DNA of 64,000 bases from Notolepis coatsorum. Lineage: Eukaryota; Chordata; Actinopteri; Aulopiformes; Paralepididae. The translations under genes were made by a program, and so were the position numbers. This document shows, in pieces, positions 34,601 through 44,535 of this stretch. A model generated the notes under the pieces. The model was given only the letters and a program-made list of their open reading frames with translations. It made no database searches and had not been told where the DNA came from. Every line of letters starts with the position of its first letter. Position 1 is the first letter of the stretch. Location of the stretch: positions 114,983,127-115,047,126 of the forward strand of contig OZ020594.1 in the NCBI GenBank assembly GCA_963971535.1, given 5' to 3'.

Positions 34601-35262
34601 TTTACAACAAGCGGTGCAAGGGGAAGGCTAAGAGGATTATTAAGGACTCGAGCCACCCGAACAACTGCCTCTTTGAACTGCTGCCGTCAGGCAAGCGATA
34701 CCGGAGTCTTATGGCGAGCACAGAAAGACTCAGAAGGAGCTTCTATCCCCAGGCCATCAGGCTGCTAAACGAACAATAATCGCTAAACGAACAATAATCA
34801 CTATACAACAACCATCAAATGCACACAGCACACACACCCACACGCACACACACACTCACTCAAACAAACAACACACTGCAGCACCCACTCTCCACACTTT
34901 AGATCACACAAACACACTTACACTTTATATTTATTGATTAAGGATTTGCACTACAACTCGTACACCTACTGTGAATTGTACCTAAACTGCACCTCGTCCA
35001 TTTATGCCTTGCACTATATAGTATTGTATATTAGTACACTGCACAGTATTGTATATTGTATGGTAACTACGTCTACGAACATTGTACATATGTCTAAACT
35101 GAACACTGTGACCTCCTTTTTTTTCTTCTAATTTTTACTATGTTTTTATTTCATACTTATCTTGTCATGCACAGTCTCTGGAGCGCAACAGTAAGAAGCA
35201 TTTTGTACAAAAGTATTCTGTACTTCTGTATGACAACTATTAAAGAAACTTGAAACTTTAGA
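31660..35262 (+). mobile_element. LINE-beta, long copy with intact ORF
   Basis: A non-LTR retrotransposon of the L2-like group within a hAT element. It has the uninterrupted endonuclease-RT ORF (31819-34779), a 480-bp 3' UTR with CACACA-rich sequence, AAGAAGCATTTTGTAC and TGTATGACAACTATTAAAG, and a short CTTGAAACTT end at 35262. The 5' boundary could not be fixed; 31660 is approximate. No separate ORF1 is visible upstream, which is common in L2-like elements that are truncated or have only one ORF. Confidence 0.85.
31819..34779 (+). CDS. LINE-beta endonuclease-reverse transcriptase, intact
   Basis: A 986-codon open frame. An apurinic-type endonuclease covers about residues 105-325 and keeps the catalytic pattern: N111, E142 in TETWL, Y230 in GVYIPP, D265 and N267 in GDFN, and S-D-H at 314-316. 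RT follows at about 520-850, with [11 protein letters not shown] near 673, [12 protein letters not shown] near 730 and catalytic FADD at 760-763. The C-terminus [12 protein letters not shown] matches the other copies. It would nick target DNA and copy the LINE RNA. The first 33 residues are hydrophobic, which is unusual, and the true start may lie downstream. A run of about 13 G within the frame (33354-33366) is a likely slippage site. Expression cannot be judged. Confidence 0.9.
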   Translation: MMAAFLIAPTRLCFILLIFIVLGVLFAPTVGALYVYDRQSIIDIGLRKTYRLDCSLDRIAEQQKWPDEILCYAGHGQDKKQPRRRGKRAGVRNRLRSKRHRTTLPSILLANVQSIGNKLDDIRARIQFQRDIRDCNVLCFTETWLSPDVPNHAIEPADHFFVLRKDRTALESLKKKGGGIAFMINKEWCDLGNTKEMTNHCSPDLEFITIKCRPFFLPRELTSIILIGVYIPPHANTEVALSKLHDEVNKLQAANVDAAILVLGDFNSARLKKVLPNFYQHVTCPTRGENILDHVYSQFKNGYKSQALSPFGKSDHAAIFLLPKYKQCLKRTPVVSREVKRWTVTSVESLQAVLGSTEWSVLRDNTANINEYTETVIDYVCTQVEVIIPTTKINIYPNQKPWVDKSVREALKVRTSAYNTGLVTGNMEEHKMARYNVRRAVIEAKRRYRDKVELQFEQADSRGMWQGLRTMTDYKGTPLKLNSDISLANDLNSFYARFEAVNNNTSLQTTAMGGGGSADGDSVFRVTEHEVRRIFKKVDIRKAAGPDGIPGRVLKVCADQLAPVFTDIFNLSLEQAVIPTCLKKSTIIPVPKKSTPACLNDYRPVALTSIAMKCFEKLVKGYICSSLPINLDPLQFAYRPNRSTEDAIAHVLHTAASHLDKRKGNYVRMLFIDYSSAFNTIVPSKLIAKLRDLGLNYDLCQWVLDFLTGRPQVVRAGNCTSSSITLNIGAPQGCVLSPLLYSLYTHDCVAQRNNNTIIKFADDTVVVGLISANDERAYLEEVENLSQWCQENCLSLNVSKTKEMIVDFRRSGVKDYSPLSIDGAPVERVNSFKYLGAHISEDLTWTTHIDSVVKKARQRLYFLRRLRKFQVSQKILRNFYSCTIESILTGNITSWFGNSTAQDRSRLQRVTRSAERTIRGGLPTLQNIYNKRCKGKAKRIIKDSSHPNNCLFELLPSGKRYRSLMASTERLRRSFYPQAIRLLNEQ

Positions 35263-35944
35263 CACGGTAACGTTATCAAGCTAAGCTAACTGACCTAGCT
35301 CGCCTTCCCGCATCGACATTAAGATAACGTTAGTAATAGTCAGCTAACGCTAGTCCGTAGCTACTTAACTTAAATACAATTCACCGTGGGTGCATTATTG
35401 TTGATAGACGGTCACGGACAGTGTTAGGTCCTGGAGAAAGGACAGGCGATCATCTGATTTGATGTAACGTTAAAAGCGGATGTTGTTCCAACTAGCTATC
35501 TTTCCAGCTAATGCTATCATAACACCAGCCAAACACATCCCGATTCCCGTCCGAGCTCCCCGTCACACCGCACTGTCGGGGACAATGGAATTTAAGAAAG
35601 TGTATCTGCTGTTAAAATGACACAGCATCACACTTTAAAACATGTTCATTTTATAATCCTGACTCTCCGCAGGACTCGGCAGGAGATAAATTACATCATG
35701 GGATCGGAGGCTAGAATTTACGTGTACTCGCCGATACCGATACTAGCATTTTAGGCAGTATCGGCGGCATTTCCGATACTAGTATCGGTATCGGAACAAC
35801 TCTAGTTTTGACCTAACCAGATTTATCATGACATGAGCGTTACTACTATGAACAAAACAAAGCCAAGACAACAGTCTTGACTGATAAAGTGACCATATTT
35901 ATTTTTCCAAATGAAAATTCACAATCCGTCAATAACTTATAATG

Positions 35945-36168
35945 GCTGCTTTTTTTGGTAAATGGCTGCTTTTTTATATAGCGCTTTTATCCAAAGCGCT
36001 TTACAATTTGTTACTTACATATTACCCACTCACACAATTAGGGAGCAATTAGGGGTTAAGTGTCTTGCTCAAGGACACATTGACACGCTTCCCAGGAGGA
36101 GCGGGAATCGAACCGGGAACCTCCGGATTGCCAGACGACTGCTCTACCTCCTGAGCCATGTCGCCCCT
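35945..36168 (-). mobile_element. tRNA-derived SINE with L2-type tail
   Basis: The minus strand begins GGCGACATGGCTCAGGAGGT, a tRNA-like pol III A box (TGGCTCAGGAGG), and has a B box GGTTCGATTCC about 45 bp further. The tail AGCGCTTTGGATAAAAGCGC and TATATAAA matches the 3' ends of L2-type fish LINEs, which probably mobilised it. CTTATAAT occurs on both sides and is the likely target duplication. This resembles V-SINE-type fish repeats, but I did not compare it with a database. Confidence 0.82.
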
Positions 36169-36183
36169 TATAATACATCCAAC

Positions 36184-37108
36184 TAGGGATGCCCCGATCG
36201 ATCGGTATCGGCCGATAATCAGTATAAATATGCGATCGGCGAATTCCGATAATGAGTCATATTCGCCGATCGCGGAAACCGATCAAGCGGAGATCTCACT
36301 CGCTGTCTGTCTCAGACACAGGACCTGCAAACTGCCGCTGCTCCCTTGCCCCGCCCGCACCTGTGTACAGTTTGTAAACACAGAGGACTGAGAGGCGGCT
36401 CCTCTGCTCGAGTCTATAGTGCATTCGACCTGAGCTAACGTTAGCTACCTAGCTATCGTTACTGTTTAAACAAAATTACCCAGTCAACTATTCACTTTTA
36501 GTAGGCATTGTCTAACGGTATTTAGCCGGCTAGCTACTGATAGCTCCTGATATCAACAAATGCTCCAGCAAGTCTAGTAGTCCATGTTGATACCTCCGTT
36601 AGCTTGCGTTAGCTGACGTTAGTACACTGTTCAAAACGAAATGTCCCATTGAACTAAAAAGTTCTGTCTTAACGTCATCTAGCCGGCTAGCAGTAGCTAC
36701 AGATAGCTCCTGATATCAATGTCTTATAACATTGATTCAATGCGTATTCGAGCTGAGGGCTTGCTGAATGTGATATGACCAAAGCACAGTAACGTTACCA
36801 ATAGGGTCCAGCTGCAGCACAGGAGAATCCTTTTTGGAGCTGGAGGCTACTAGAGTACACACAGACAGTGGAGCTGTTTGCAGATAGCGAGCATTTTGAC
36901 TTGTTGCGTGGTGGCGATGTCTCGCAGATAATACAAGTACAAGTCTAATTATATAATATATATATTTTATTTAAAAAAAAATTATATAAAATAATTTTTA
37001 ATTTCTTTTTAATCAAAGACGATCGGTATCGGATCGGTATCGGCCGATATGGCTCACGACGATCGGTGATCGGTATCGGTGGCAAAAAACGTGATCGGGG
37101 CATCCCTA
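36184..37108. mobile_element. hAT-type element, TIR TAGGGATGCCCCGATCGATC
   Basis: A 925-bp element with perfect 8-bp duplication CATCCAAC (36176-36183 and 37109-37116). Its centre (36425-36955) matches that of the hAT at 23376-24402 in inverted orientation, while the TIRs are unrelated. Repeated CGATCGGTATCGG motifs lie near both ends. No transposase. Confidence 0.92.
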
Positions 37109-38351
37109 CATCCAACCTAACAAGTCACCTGCAACATCACCACCGCTACGATGGTGTGTTAAAAGCCTACGATGGCGCGAGCAGCTAAAGCTGCTGTGAA
37201 TCCAAAGCCAGCTACAAAGGAACGCTTGTACCTATTGACGAGGCGTTTGCTAAATTAAAGAAGTTTGACAGAAATGACCCAACGGCTCAAGCCGCTAGCT
37301 TTTAAGCAGTGCTTGGTGGTGCAAATTAACCTGGCTACTACGGAGCAATAAGTGACTGTGTATTCAACCAAGGGTTGCATCACAGTCATGAAAGGGGCTA
37401 GATTTGCAGCAGCTTTAGCTGCTTGCGCGACGTCGTAGGCTTTTAACACAATAACACACCATCGTAGCGGTGGTGATGTTGCAGGTGACTTGTTAGGTTG
37501 GATGTATTATAAGTTGTTGCCCTTTTCCCTCCTCGTGGAACTTCTGCATTGCATTTGTTACAAATAGCAAGCAAACTTGTTTCCTCTGAAACTATTCCCA
37601 CACTACCGACGCTATCTTTGTTTACATCCGCGCTGCTTCAGAAACGTACGTGGCTACGTCACAGCCAAGAAAGGGAGCGCTGGATTTGTGTAAAATGCCC
37701 TCTTCCTAAATCACACGCTATCAGTCGTACCACAGTACTGGCAAAACGGGAGGAGCCTACAGTAAAAACAAACGCCCTTCATCCCAATTCACCCACACAG
37801 CATTTTTTTTACCAAAAAAATTAGGGATGCACCGAAATTTCGGCTACAAAAAGTTTTCGGCCGAAAATGGCAAAAAATGGCCTTTCGGCTTTCGGCCCGA
37901 AAGAGTTTTTTCACCGAAAATATATCACCGAAACAGAAACAACCTGTAACCTAACGCGTGTTGTTGTGATGATGTCGCGCTGTCGGGAGTCGCGCTGTTT
38001 CTATGTAAACTCTGCGCGCAACGCGTCCAATAAATGCGTCTTTAACATCCTTATTTACTATATGCCCGTCGCGGTTAATCACTGAGTGATCTAATATGCA
38101 TATTATTCAGAGCGAGAGGGGGGGGGATAGTGTTTCTCACATTGACGCTGACTGTCGTTGATAATATAATCTTTCTCGAGCATACACGTTGCGCGTCTAC
38201 TGTGCCGAGTCAAGAGAGCACATTCAACTGGGGACTAGAAAGGTGCGCTCAGTAGAGCACAGATGTCCGCCGTGGCAGCCAGAGAAAAGATGGAATTAAT
38301 GTGCTGTATGCATTCAGAAGTGCTGAATAAATGTTTTATGGACCCATAATA

Positions 38352-39604
38352 CAGGCCTGTACAGTGCGACATATATCTCGCACGTGCTACAGCAACAGCG
38401 GTCTGTGCGATGGATGGATTTACTTCAGTAGCACTGGTGCGATAGGGATTCGGTTCATATAGATACTCTTATTTTGAAAATCCTGTAGCGGGTCTCATTT
38501 CTGCCCACGCGCAGCTCCAGCTAGGCTCCGAAAGCTAGCAACGTTCAGGTGCATATGATAATCTTATTTTGAAAAAACTCTTGTGACAACTCGACGAGTC
38601 ATATCCGCCCTATCCGTGCGCCTTCTGCAAGCAGAGCAGCGCGTTGGTCGGTTGCTGCGTTAACACAGCAGTGCGCCTACACGTCCCGAAATAAGTCCGT
38701 GGTGTTTTTTTCTTCTCGCAACGGGTCAAATGCATCTACATGCTTTGCACCGTCGCCATTCCTTTATGCGCACATCGCCCGAAATTAACGTTTATGTACC
38801 ATTACAATCACTACAACGTTAGCAAGCTAACAAGCTAATCCTGATCACAGGCAGAGCCAGCAGACACAGTGTGGAAAGGGAAATGGGGGGGCACTCTCTC
38901 CCCTTCCCTGTGTATGTGTGCGTGCGTGCGTTTGGAAAGATGATGAAGTCACTAGTCAGGACAGGAGTATATTATAGTAAACTGAGGATGGACAGATAAT
39001 GTTGATATTCAAATAAACAAGTTTCGAGAGGAGTGGAAGTTTGAAGACAGACTAGACTACAATATGATGCGGGGGTGGTGAGTTGAAACAGTGTGTGTGA
39101 ATGAATGAATGAGAACTTTATTTAACAGATTGCAGAATGGGTACAGTACAGTATGGCTCAATACACACAATTGTTAAGGGGATGCAGACCTGAGAAAGAC
39201 GTTTGTCTTGTTTACATCAGGGTCCCCCATTGTGTGTGTGTGTGTGTGTGTGTGTCCCAACCGACCCCACTTCTATGTTTCAATAAATTATTTGCATTTA
39301 AAACTATTAACGCTGACTCATTCCTTCAGTCCACTCAAAATTATGCTAATATTCCTTATGTTGTTTATGATATTAATTGAAAATAGCATATGAGTATCAT
39401 AGTAATAATAACACATGGCGATATACTAAATGACAGCCAAACATGGCACTGCAACTAAATAACACAAATACAATAGGCACATTTGTGACTGTTACAAATA
39501 TAACAAGTTTTATACTTGTGCTACAAGATTTTGGCCTGTGCTACAAAACTATCAACCTCTGTAGCACCAGTGCTATGTGCAAAAAAAGTTAACGTACAGC
39601 CCTG
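38352..39604. mobile_element. TIR element CAGGCCTGTAC, nested
   Basis: Begins CAGGCCTGTACAGTGCGAC and ends GTACAGCCCTG, with CATAATA on both sides (7 of an expected 8 bases). Internal GTGCTACA repeats near both ends resemble the element at 18069-21153. A LINE-alpha terminus is inserted in antisense at 39104-39235. Probably hAT. Confidence 0.68.
39104..39235 (-). repeat. LINE-alpha 3'-end fragment, antisense
   Basis: Minus strand reads GGGGGACCCTGATGTAAAC, TCTGCATCCCCTTAACAATT, CCCATTCTGCAATCTG, AATAAA-like AAATAAAG and ATTC repeats. It is the last 130 bp of LINE-alpha only. A (GT)n run follows at 39230-39255. Confidence 0.88.
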
Positions 39605-39819
39605 CATAATAGTGATTATTTATTATTTAAGTTAAGCTTTGCCATAATCATATATTTTTCCGTAATCATAATGTTCCACAACATTGGTAAAAAAAAATCT
39701 ATTCTATGAATCATTTTCGGCCTTTCGGCATTCGGTTTTCGACCAACTGTTTTCTATTTTCGGTATCGGTTTCGGCCAAGAATATCCCATTCGGTGCATC
39801 CCTACAAAAAATATATTAT

Positions 39820-39912
39820 ATTATCAGAGCTATTAATAACTTTATCGGGATGACGTCATAATTGCTGATATTGGCCTGATAATTATCGGCCCGATAATTA
39901 TCGTGCATCCCT
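39820..39912. repeat. right end of a hAT element, TIR TAGGGATGCACGATAATT
   Basis: The reverse complement of the end at 39912 is TAGGGATGCACGATAATTAT, a hAT-like start. No matching left end was found in the window, so this is a partial element or its partner has been deleted. Confidence 0.45.
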
Positions 39913-39920
39913 AGTTAAAA

Positions 39921-40250
39921 CAGTTAGTTACAGACTGAGGCCCCTCCAGCACCAGTCTCTCAGTTAGTTACAGACTGAGGCCCCTCCAGCACCAGTCTCT
40001 CAGTTAGTTACAGACTGAGGCCCCTCCAGCACCAGTCTCTCAGTTAGTTACAGACTGAGGCCCCTCCAGCACCAGTCTCTCAGTTAGTTACAGACTGAGG
40101 CCCCTCCAGCACCAGTCTCTCAGTTAGTTACAGACTGAGGCCCCTCCAGCACCAGTCTCTCAGTTAGTTACAGACTGAGGCCCCTCCAGCACCAGTCTCT
40201 GTTAGTTACAGACTGAGGCCCCTCCAGCACCAGTCTCTCAGTTAGTTGCT
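39921..40250. repeat. 40-bp minisatellite, eight near-identical copies
   Basis: Eight head-to-tail copies of a 40-bp unit that starts CAGTTAGTTACAGACTGAGG and ends AGCACCAGTCTCT. The first seven are identical by eye; the eighth lacks two bases at its start, and a partial ninth (CAGTTAGTTGC) follows. The homogeneity implies recent expansion. The array starts directly beside a hAT end. Confidence 0.97.
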
Positions 40251-40298
40251 GTGCCTCAAGCAACAAGTTGCCAGTACCAAGCCAGCAACCATCAGAAT

Positions 40299-40665
40299 TA
40301 GGGATGTCCCGATCCGATCACGTGATCGGGATCGGGGCCGATCGCGTGATTTTCCGAAGATCAGGGCCGACAAAAAAAAATCTGCAATTTTTTTTTTTTT
40401 TTCAACAAACATGACCATGTTCACGTCTTAAACTCATACTGAGGCCTTAGTTTTGGTTTTAAATTGCATATCATCATTCATTTATTTATTGTCACACAGA
40501 GCAGAAGAATTTTGCCAAAACAAACCAATAGTATCCAGCTACAGAACGGCAGACCAGCCACACACATTTTTTGATCGGATCGGGAAATATCGGTATCGGT
40601 AGATACTCAAAATCACATGATCGGGATCGGATCGGGAGCAAAAAAACGTGATTGGGACATCCCTA
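40299..40665. mobile_element. hAT-type MITE, TIR TAGGGATGTCCCGATC
   Basis: A 367-bp element with ends TAGGGATGTCCCGATC and GTGATTGGGACATCCCTA; flanks ATCAGAAT and ATCAGAAG agree at seven of eight positions. Subterminal GATCGGGATCGG repeats are present. No coding capacity. Confidence 0.88.
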
Positions 40666-40679
40666 ATCAGAAGTAGTTT

Positions 40680-40830
40680 AGTTTTCACATACAAGGAATT
40701 TGCTTTGGTCATTTTTGGTGCGACACTAACAGACAGACAATAACAGACGGATAATAAAATGAATTATGAACTAAGTTAAGATAGAAGCACAATATAATAT
40801 AATTCTGAAATAAAAAATGTAAACTTGCGG
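40680..40830. repeat. interspersed repeat shared with 21690-21860
   Basis: ACATACAAGGAATTTGCTTT and TTATGAACTAAGTTAAG match the repeat at 21690-21860 in the same orientation. Family unassigned. Confidence 0.6.
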
Positions 40831-41369
40831 GGGGAGTAGAAGGGTTTACAATTCATGAAAAAAGTGTCCAGGTCAGGAGAACAGTGTTGTAGGATCACTG
40901 TCACATCGTTACACCAGCCACGGTTAAAAACAGGACCCCGGCCTGATTCGGACTATATCCTGCACCTACACTCCTTTACCATCACTTATTTTTTTATGAA
41001 ACTGGATAGTTCCTGGTAGGCTATGTTTTAAAATGTCTTACACCTTTTACAAGCGATGGTATCAAAAGCTGAAAAGATGCATATGTTGCAGCTTTTATTT
41101 TGAAAGATTCTGATAGAAAGTCATATTGTTGTCGCTAGCTTGACACAGGTCTTTGTTACGAAGCTTGCATTACAATCTCTTGGAAGATTCAAGCACTTTG
41201 ACAAAAATAAGTCTGGCAGATGTAGGCTATTGTTGGTACATTATGAACTATGACATGAAGGTATATTTTTCTCTTAACCTGCTGTAAGTTAGCCTTTAGT
41301 TTTTTGGCAAATAATCCACTCCGTCCACCATGATGAATTTGTTTTGTGCATCTTTGTGTCGACGTCTAG

Positions 41370-41459
41370 AGAAAACCCTAATGGATTGTCCAGACGTCCA
41401 CACGCTTCCCATCACCCGTGGCAACAAGGATGGTCTGCTGGACATGGACATTGCCAGAG
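41370..41459 (+). CDS. candidate host-gene internal exon, 90 nt
   Basis: A polypyrimidine-rich acceptor TTTGTGTCGACGTCTAG is followed by 90 nt and a GTGATC donor. In phase 1-1 the exon is open and reads KTLMDCPDVHTLPITRGNK then DGLLDMDIAR, a normal-looking globular protein composition unlike the repeats around it. Codon third positions are rich in C and G, as in fish coding sequence. The donor is weak after GT. I do not recognise the protein. No neighbouring exon is identifiable in the window, so it could be an internal exon of a gene with large introns or an isolated pseudoexon. Confidence 0.4.
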
Positions 41460-41675
41460 GTGATCATTTTACCACTTAATTTACATTCTTTAAAGTAATT
41501 TTGTTCTTAATTTCTATCATTCCTAAACACATGGATGTCAATCAATCTACATTTTATTACGGACTCAGGGTCCATATAAAATACAATACATAGAATAAAT
41601 TACACATAAAAACATAGTTTAAAAGATAAGAAAAGAAAATACTGATTAATGTCTTACATAAAGACGACTGTCTTA

Positions 41676-41885
41676 GGGCTAGATCCACAAAGAATGGATT
41701 GCACGGTGCTAGTTGCACCCTTACTTACAATTAATTATGAATTGAAAATGGGGGACCCTGATGTAAACAAGACGAAAGTCTTTCTCTGGTCTGCATCCCC
41801 TTAACAATTGTGTGTATTGAGCCGTACTGTACTGTATTGGACCCATTCTGCAATCTGTTAATAACATTTTCAATCAATCAATCTG
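41676..41885 (+). repeat. Harbinger-like TIR fragment followed by LINE-alpha 3' end
   Basis: AGGGCTAGATCCACAAAGAA at 41676 is the presumed TIR start of the family whose opposite end is at 30415-30435. From 41728 to 41885 the LINE-alpha terminus follows: GGGGGACCCTGATGTAAAC, CCCATTCTGCAATCTG and ATCA repeats. Confidence 0.7.
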
Positions 41886-42029
41886 CGCAGTGATATATAA
41901 TATTCTCTGAACAATACATCTTCACTACATCTGTACACATAGTAAACTAACTGAGAGAACAGAGACATCTTCACTACATCTGTACACATAGTACTCACAA
42001 CCAGTCACAAACTATTAGCCAATCCTACA

Positions 42030-42155
42030 CTGAGTCTGCACTTGTCTGGTGAACCCATACAACAGGTTGATATGGTTAAATTACTGGGAGTCATAATAGA
42101 TAGTCAACTGACATGGGTAGAGCACATTGACACAGTGGCTAAGAAAATACCCTGG
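42030..42155 (+). pseudogene. LINE RT fragment
   Basis: A short frame encodes QQVDMVKLLGVIIDSQLTWV and EHIDTVAKK, the block after the catalytic FADD in CR1/L2-type RTs. It is cut off where DIRS-derived sequence begins near 42156. Not obviously from LINE-alpha or LINE-beta. Confidence 0.7.
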
Positions 42156-42159
42156 GCTC

Positions 42160-44535
42160 TACGTCAACAGGTGTCCACAAGGCCGACAGCCTTGGCGGCC
42201 GAGGGATCGGCTACATTGGAGGAGCACGGCCTAAGAAACCGTCGCCGTCCTGCTGTGTGCAGCCCGCTCTCCGATCACTCCCTCCCCCAACACCAGCGGA
42301 AAAGGGGCTCTGATTTGTTTCCTTTGGCTGCGGGCCGTGGGTCTTCATTGAAGCGCATGCGGCCCTACGTTTCGCTTCTCATGGGGACAGGGGCTGACAC
42401 CCAGTTGATGGCTGAGCCTGGGTCTGTCCGTGAGAATGTTGTGCTGTCACACGGCTCCCTCGCCACGTGTTCTGCATCTGCGTTTGGGGAGCCTGGTGTT
42501 ACGTCTGTCACCTTTAAAGGTTGTCAGCAGGGGGACTCGAGGCCTCTTCGGAAGAATGCTCAGTGCGGGTTTCCCCGACCTCGCCTTCGCCAGGCCGGGT
42601 ATCACGGAGAGCCCGGTAGTGGTCTGGCAGGCGTGCGTGATTTGGGTGGTAGTAAATATCACTGCAGGGCTACGGTGTGTAGGAACCCATGGGGTCCTCA
42701 CACCTTGCATGTCCAGCTGCAAAACAGCCCCTCAGCAATCCATGCTGGAGGGGTGTTCAGTGGGGGAGCTCTTGTCACCTGGGATGATATCAGCTTCTCC
42801 CGTATCAAACCGGCCCTTTCTGTCGGGGTCCCCCCTTGGGTGCGATTGCCTCGTGGGTTGTGTCAGGGACCGATGTCCCGACTCCACGAAACGCCCTGCC
42901 CGCACGGTTAGTGGGTCCAGAGTTGGCTACGCTCAGCGGGTGGGACCGGGCCGCCTATCTACAGTTCCTTGCGGGCCAGCGCCAAATTGCAGCGGGTGCG
43001 CTTTGGGACTATCATCACATATGGCTACAGCAGTGCCATATGTCGAAGTGGATGGAGTCAATGTTGAGGCGGGGGCTTGTCTTGCAATTAGCACAAGCCC
43101 ACCCTCCGTTTTCAGGTTTGGTGCAGACCCTGTTGTCAGGGTCGGCAGCAGTGACCGCTCTGGCCGACGAGATGGCGAAGCAAGCCGTAGTCGTGGTCCC
43201 ATGGGAGGACGCGATGTCGGGCGTCTACTCCCGGTATTTTCTGGTGCCCAAAAAAACGGGAGGTGTCAGACCTATACTGGATCTGTCCGCGTTCAATCGT
43301 CTGATTGTGGCGAGACGGTTCAGAATGTTGACCGTCAAACACCTGTTAAACACTGTCAGGGTGGGGGACTGGTTCACCTCCATAGACCTGAAGGATGCGT
43401 ATTTTCACATCCCGATTTTCCCTCCTCACAGGAAGTTCCTGCAGTTCCTTTTTCAGGGCGTGGCGTACAAATACCAGAGGTTGCCGTTCGGCTACTCTCT
43501 GGCCCCCCGCACATTCACCAAGTGCGTAGAGACCGCGCTGGAGCCTTTACGTCGTCAGGGGATAAAAATTATTTTCTATCTCGACGACATTCTGCTCCTC
43601 CGCCGGTCGGAGGAGGTCGCCAGGTCTCATACCAGGCTGGTGGTGGAATTCCTCACCAAGCTGGGTTTTGCTGTGAACTGGTAGAAGAGTACGCCTCTTC
43701 CCAGTCAACAGGTGGAGTACTTGGGCTTGGTTCTAAGCTCAAGGTCCATGAGGGCAACCCTCTCGGAGCAACGGCGAGTGTCTATCCTCTGCGCGCTCAG
43801 GGGTCTCCCTCCTGGCGGGACGGTTACGGCGCTGTATGTGATGCGCCTGCTCGGTATGATGGCATCTGCTCACTCTGTGGTCCCTCTTGGCCTCCTCTTC
43901 ATGAGGAAGATACAGAGGTGGTTTTCCAGTATGAAAATAGACCTGGTGAGAGACAAGTGGAAACGGTTGAAGGTTCCCTTCTTGATACGGGGGGATCTCG
44001 CCTACTGGAGGAGGCCTGGTACTCTCACCAGCGGGGTCCCCATGGGCAGCAGGCGGTCACACGTCACGGTCTTCACCGACGCCTCCCTCACGGGATGGGG
44101 AGGGACGTGTCGGACTGACGCAGTGGGGGGCAGCTGGACGGTCCATGCTGCCCGGTCTGCTATGCACATCAATGTGTTGGAATTGAAGGCGGTCTTCCTG
44201 GTCCTCGAACGGCTCGGCCCCTTGGTGAGGGGCGAGCACGTGATGGTCAGGACGGACAGCACGACGGACAGCACGACGGCAGCGGCGTATATCAACAGAC
44301 AGGGTGGAGTACGCTCCATCCGTCTGCACCGGGCGGCGTTCGAGCTTTGGCTATGGGCATCTCACAATCTGCGCAGCCTGACGGCACTCCACATCCCTGG
44401 CAGGGAGAATGTGGGCGCGGGCGGTCTTCGTCACGACGAGTGGGGTCTACGTCCAGACATAGTCAGACAGGTCTGGGACCGCTTCGGGGAAGCTTCGGTG
44501 GATCTGTGCGAGCAGCCAGTCTCACCTGTGCCCCC
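42160..44535 (+). mobile_element. DIRS-type retrotransposon, internal fragment
   Basis: GC-rich block with a DIRS-like RT-RNase H ORF, preceded by about 680 bp of weakly coding GC-rich sequence that may be the end of the upstream ORF. It is bounded abruptly on the left by a LINE fragment and on the right by antisense L1. Neither the split direct repeats and inverted ends of DIRS elements nor the tyrosine recombinase is present, so both ends are missing. Confidence 0.75.

Larger units (their letters stand above)
31289..35804. mobile_element. hAT-type element, TIR TAGAGATGTTCCGATACC, containing a LINE
   Basis: Ends TAGAGATGTTCCGATACC and GGTATCGGAACAACTCTA, flanked by a perfect 8-bp duplication GTTTTGAC (31281-31288 and 35805-35812). 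It holds the long LINE-beta copy; the hAT itself would be about 0.9-1.1 kb. The internal GCAGATATACCCTACTCC segment near 31555 also occurs, inverted, in the hATs at 54010 and 59224. No transposase. Confidence 0.9.
35934..37512. repeat. foldback (hairpin) element interrupted by a SINE and a hAT
   Basis: The right arm at about 37410-37512 (GGTGGTGATGTTGCAGGTGA, GTTGGATGTATTATAAGTTG) is the reverse complement of a left arm that is now in three pieces: AACTTATAAT near 35934, ACATCCAAC at 36175-36183 and CTAACAAGTCACCTGCAAC from 37117. Removing the SINE and the hAT restores a continuous arm of about 105 bp. The hAT's target duplication is inside the arm. Class unknown. Confidence 0.75.
37822..39804. 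mobile_element. hAT-type element, TIR TAGGGATGCACCGAAATTTC
   Basis: Left end TAGGGATGCACCGAAATTTC, right end TTCGGTGCATCCCTA. The flanks CAAAAAAAT and CAAAAAAT differ by one A, so the 8-bp duplication has an indel in the homopolymer. Subterminal regions are rich in TTCGGC and CGAAA repeats. A second element (38352-39604) is nested inside. No transposase. Confidence 0.82.

Noticed and set aside
36080-36165. tRNA gene on the minus strand
   Set aside because: A and B boxes are present, but no tRNA cloverleaf closes, and the unit continues into an L2-type tail with flanking duplication, so it is a SINE.
39921-40250. CRISPR-like regular repeats (also 30683-30938)
   Set aside because: Units are contiguous with no unique spacers, and the genome is eukaryotic; these are minisatellites.
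42430-44118. 562-codon open frame overlapping the DIRS RT
   Set aside because: Out of frame with the RT-RNase H; GC-rich sequence keeps it open. It has no motifs, while the other frame has all RT motifs.
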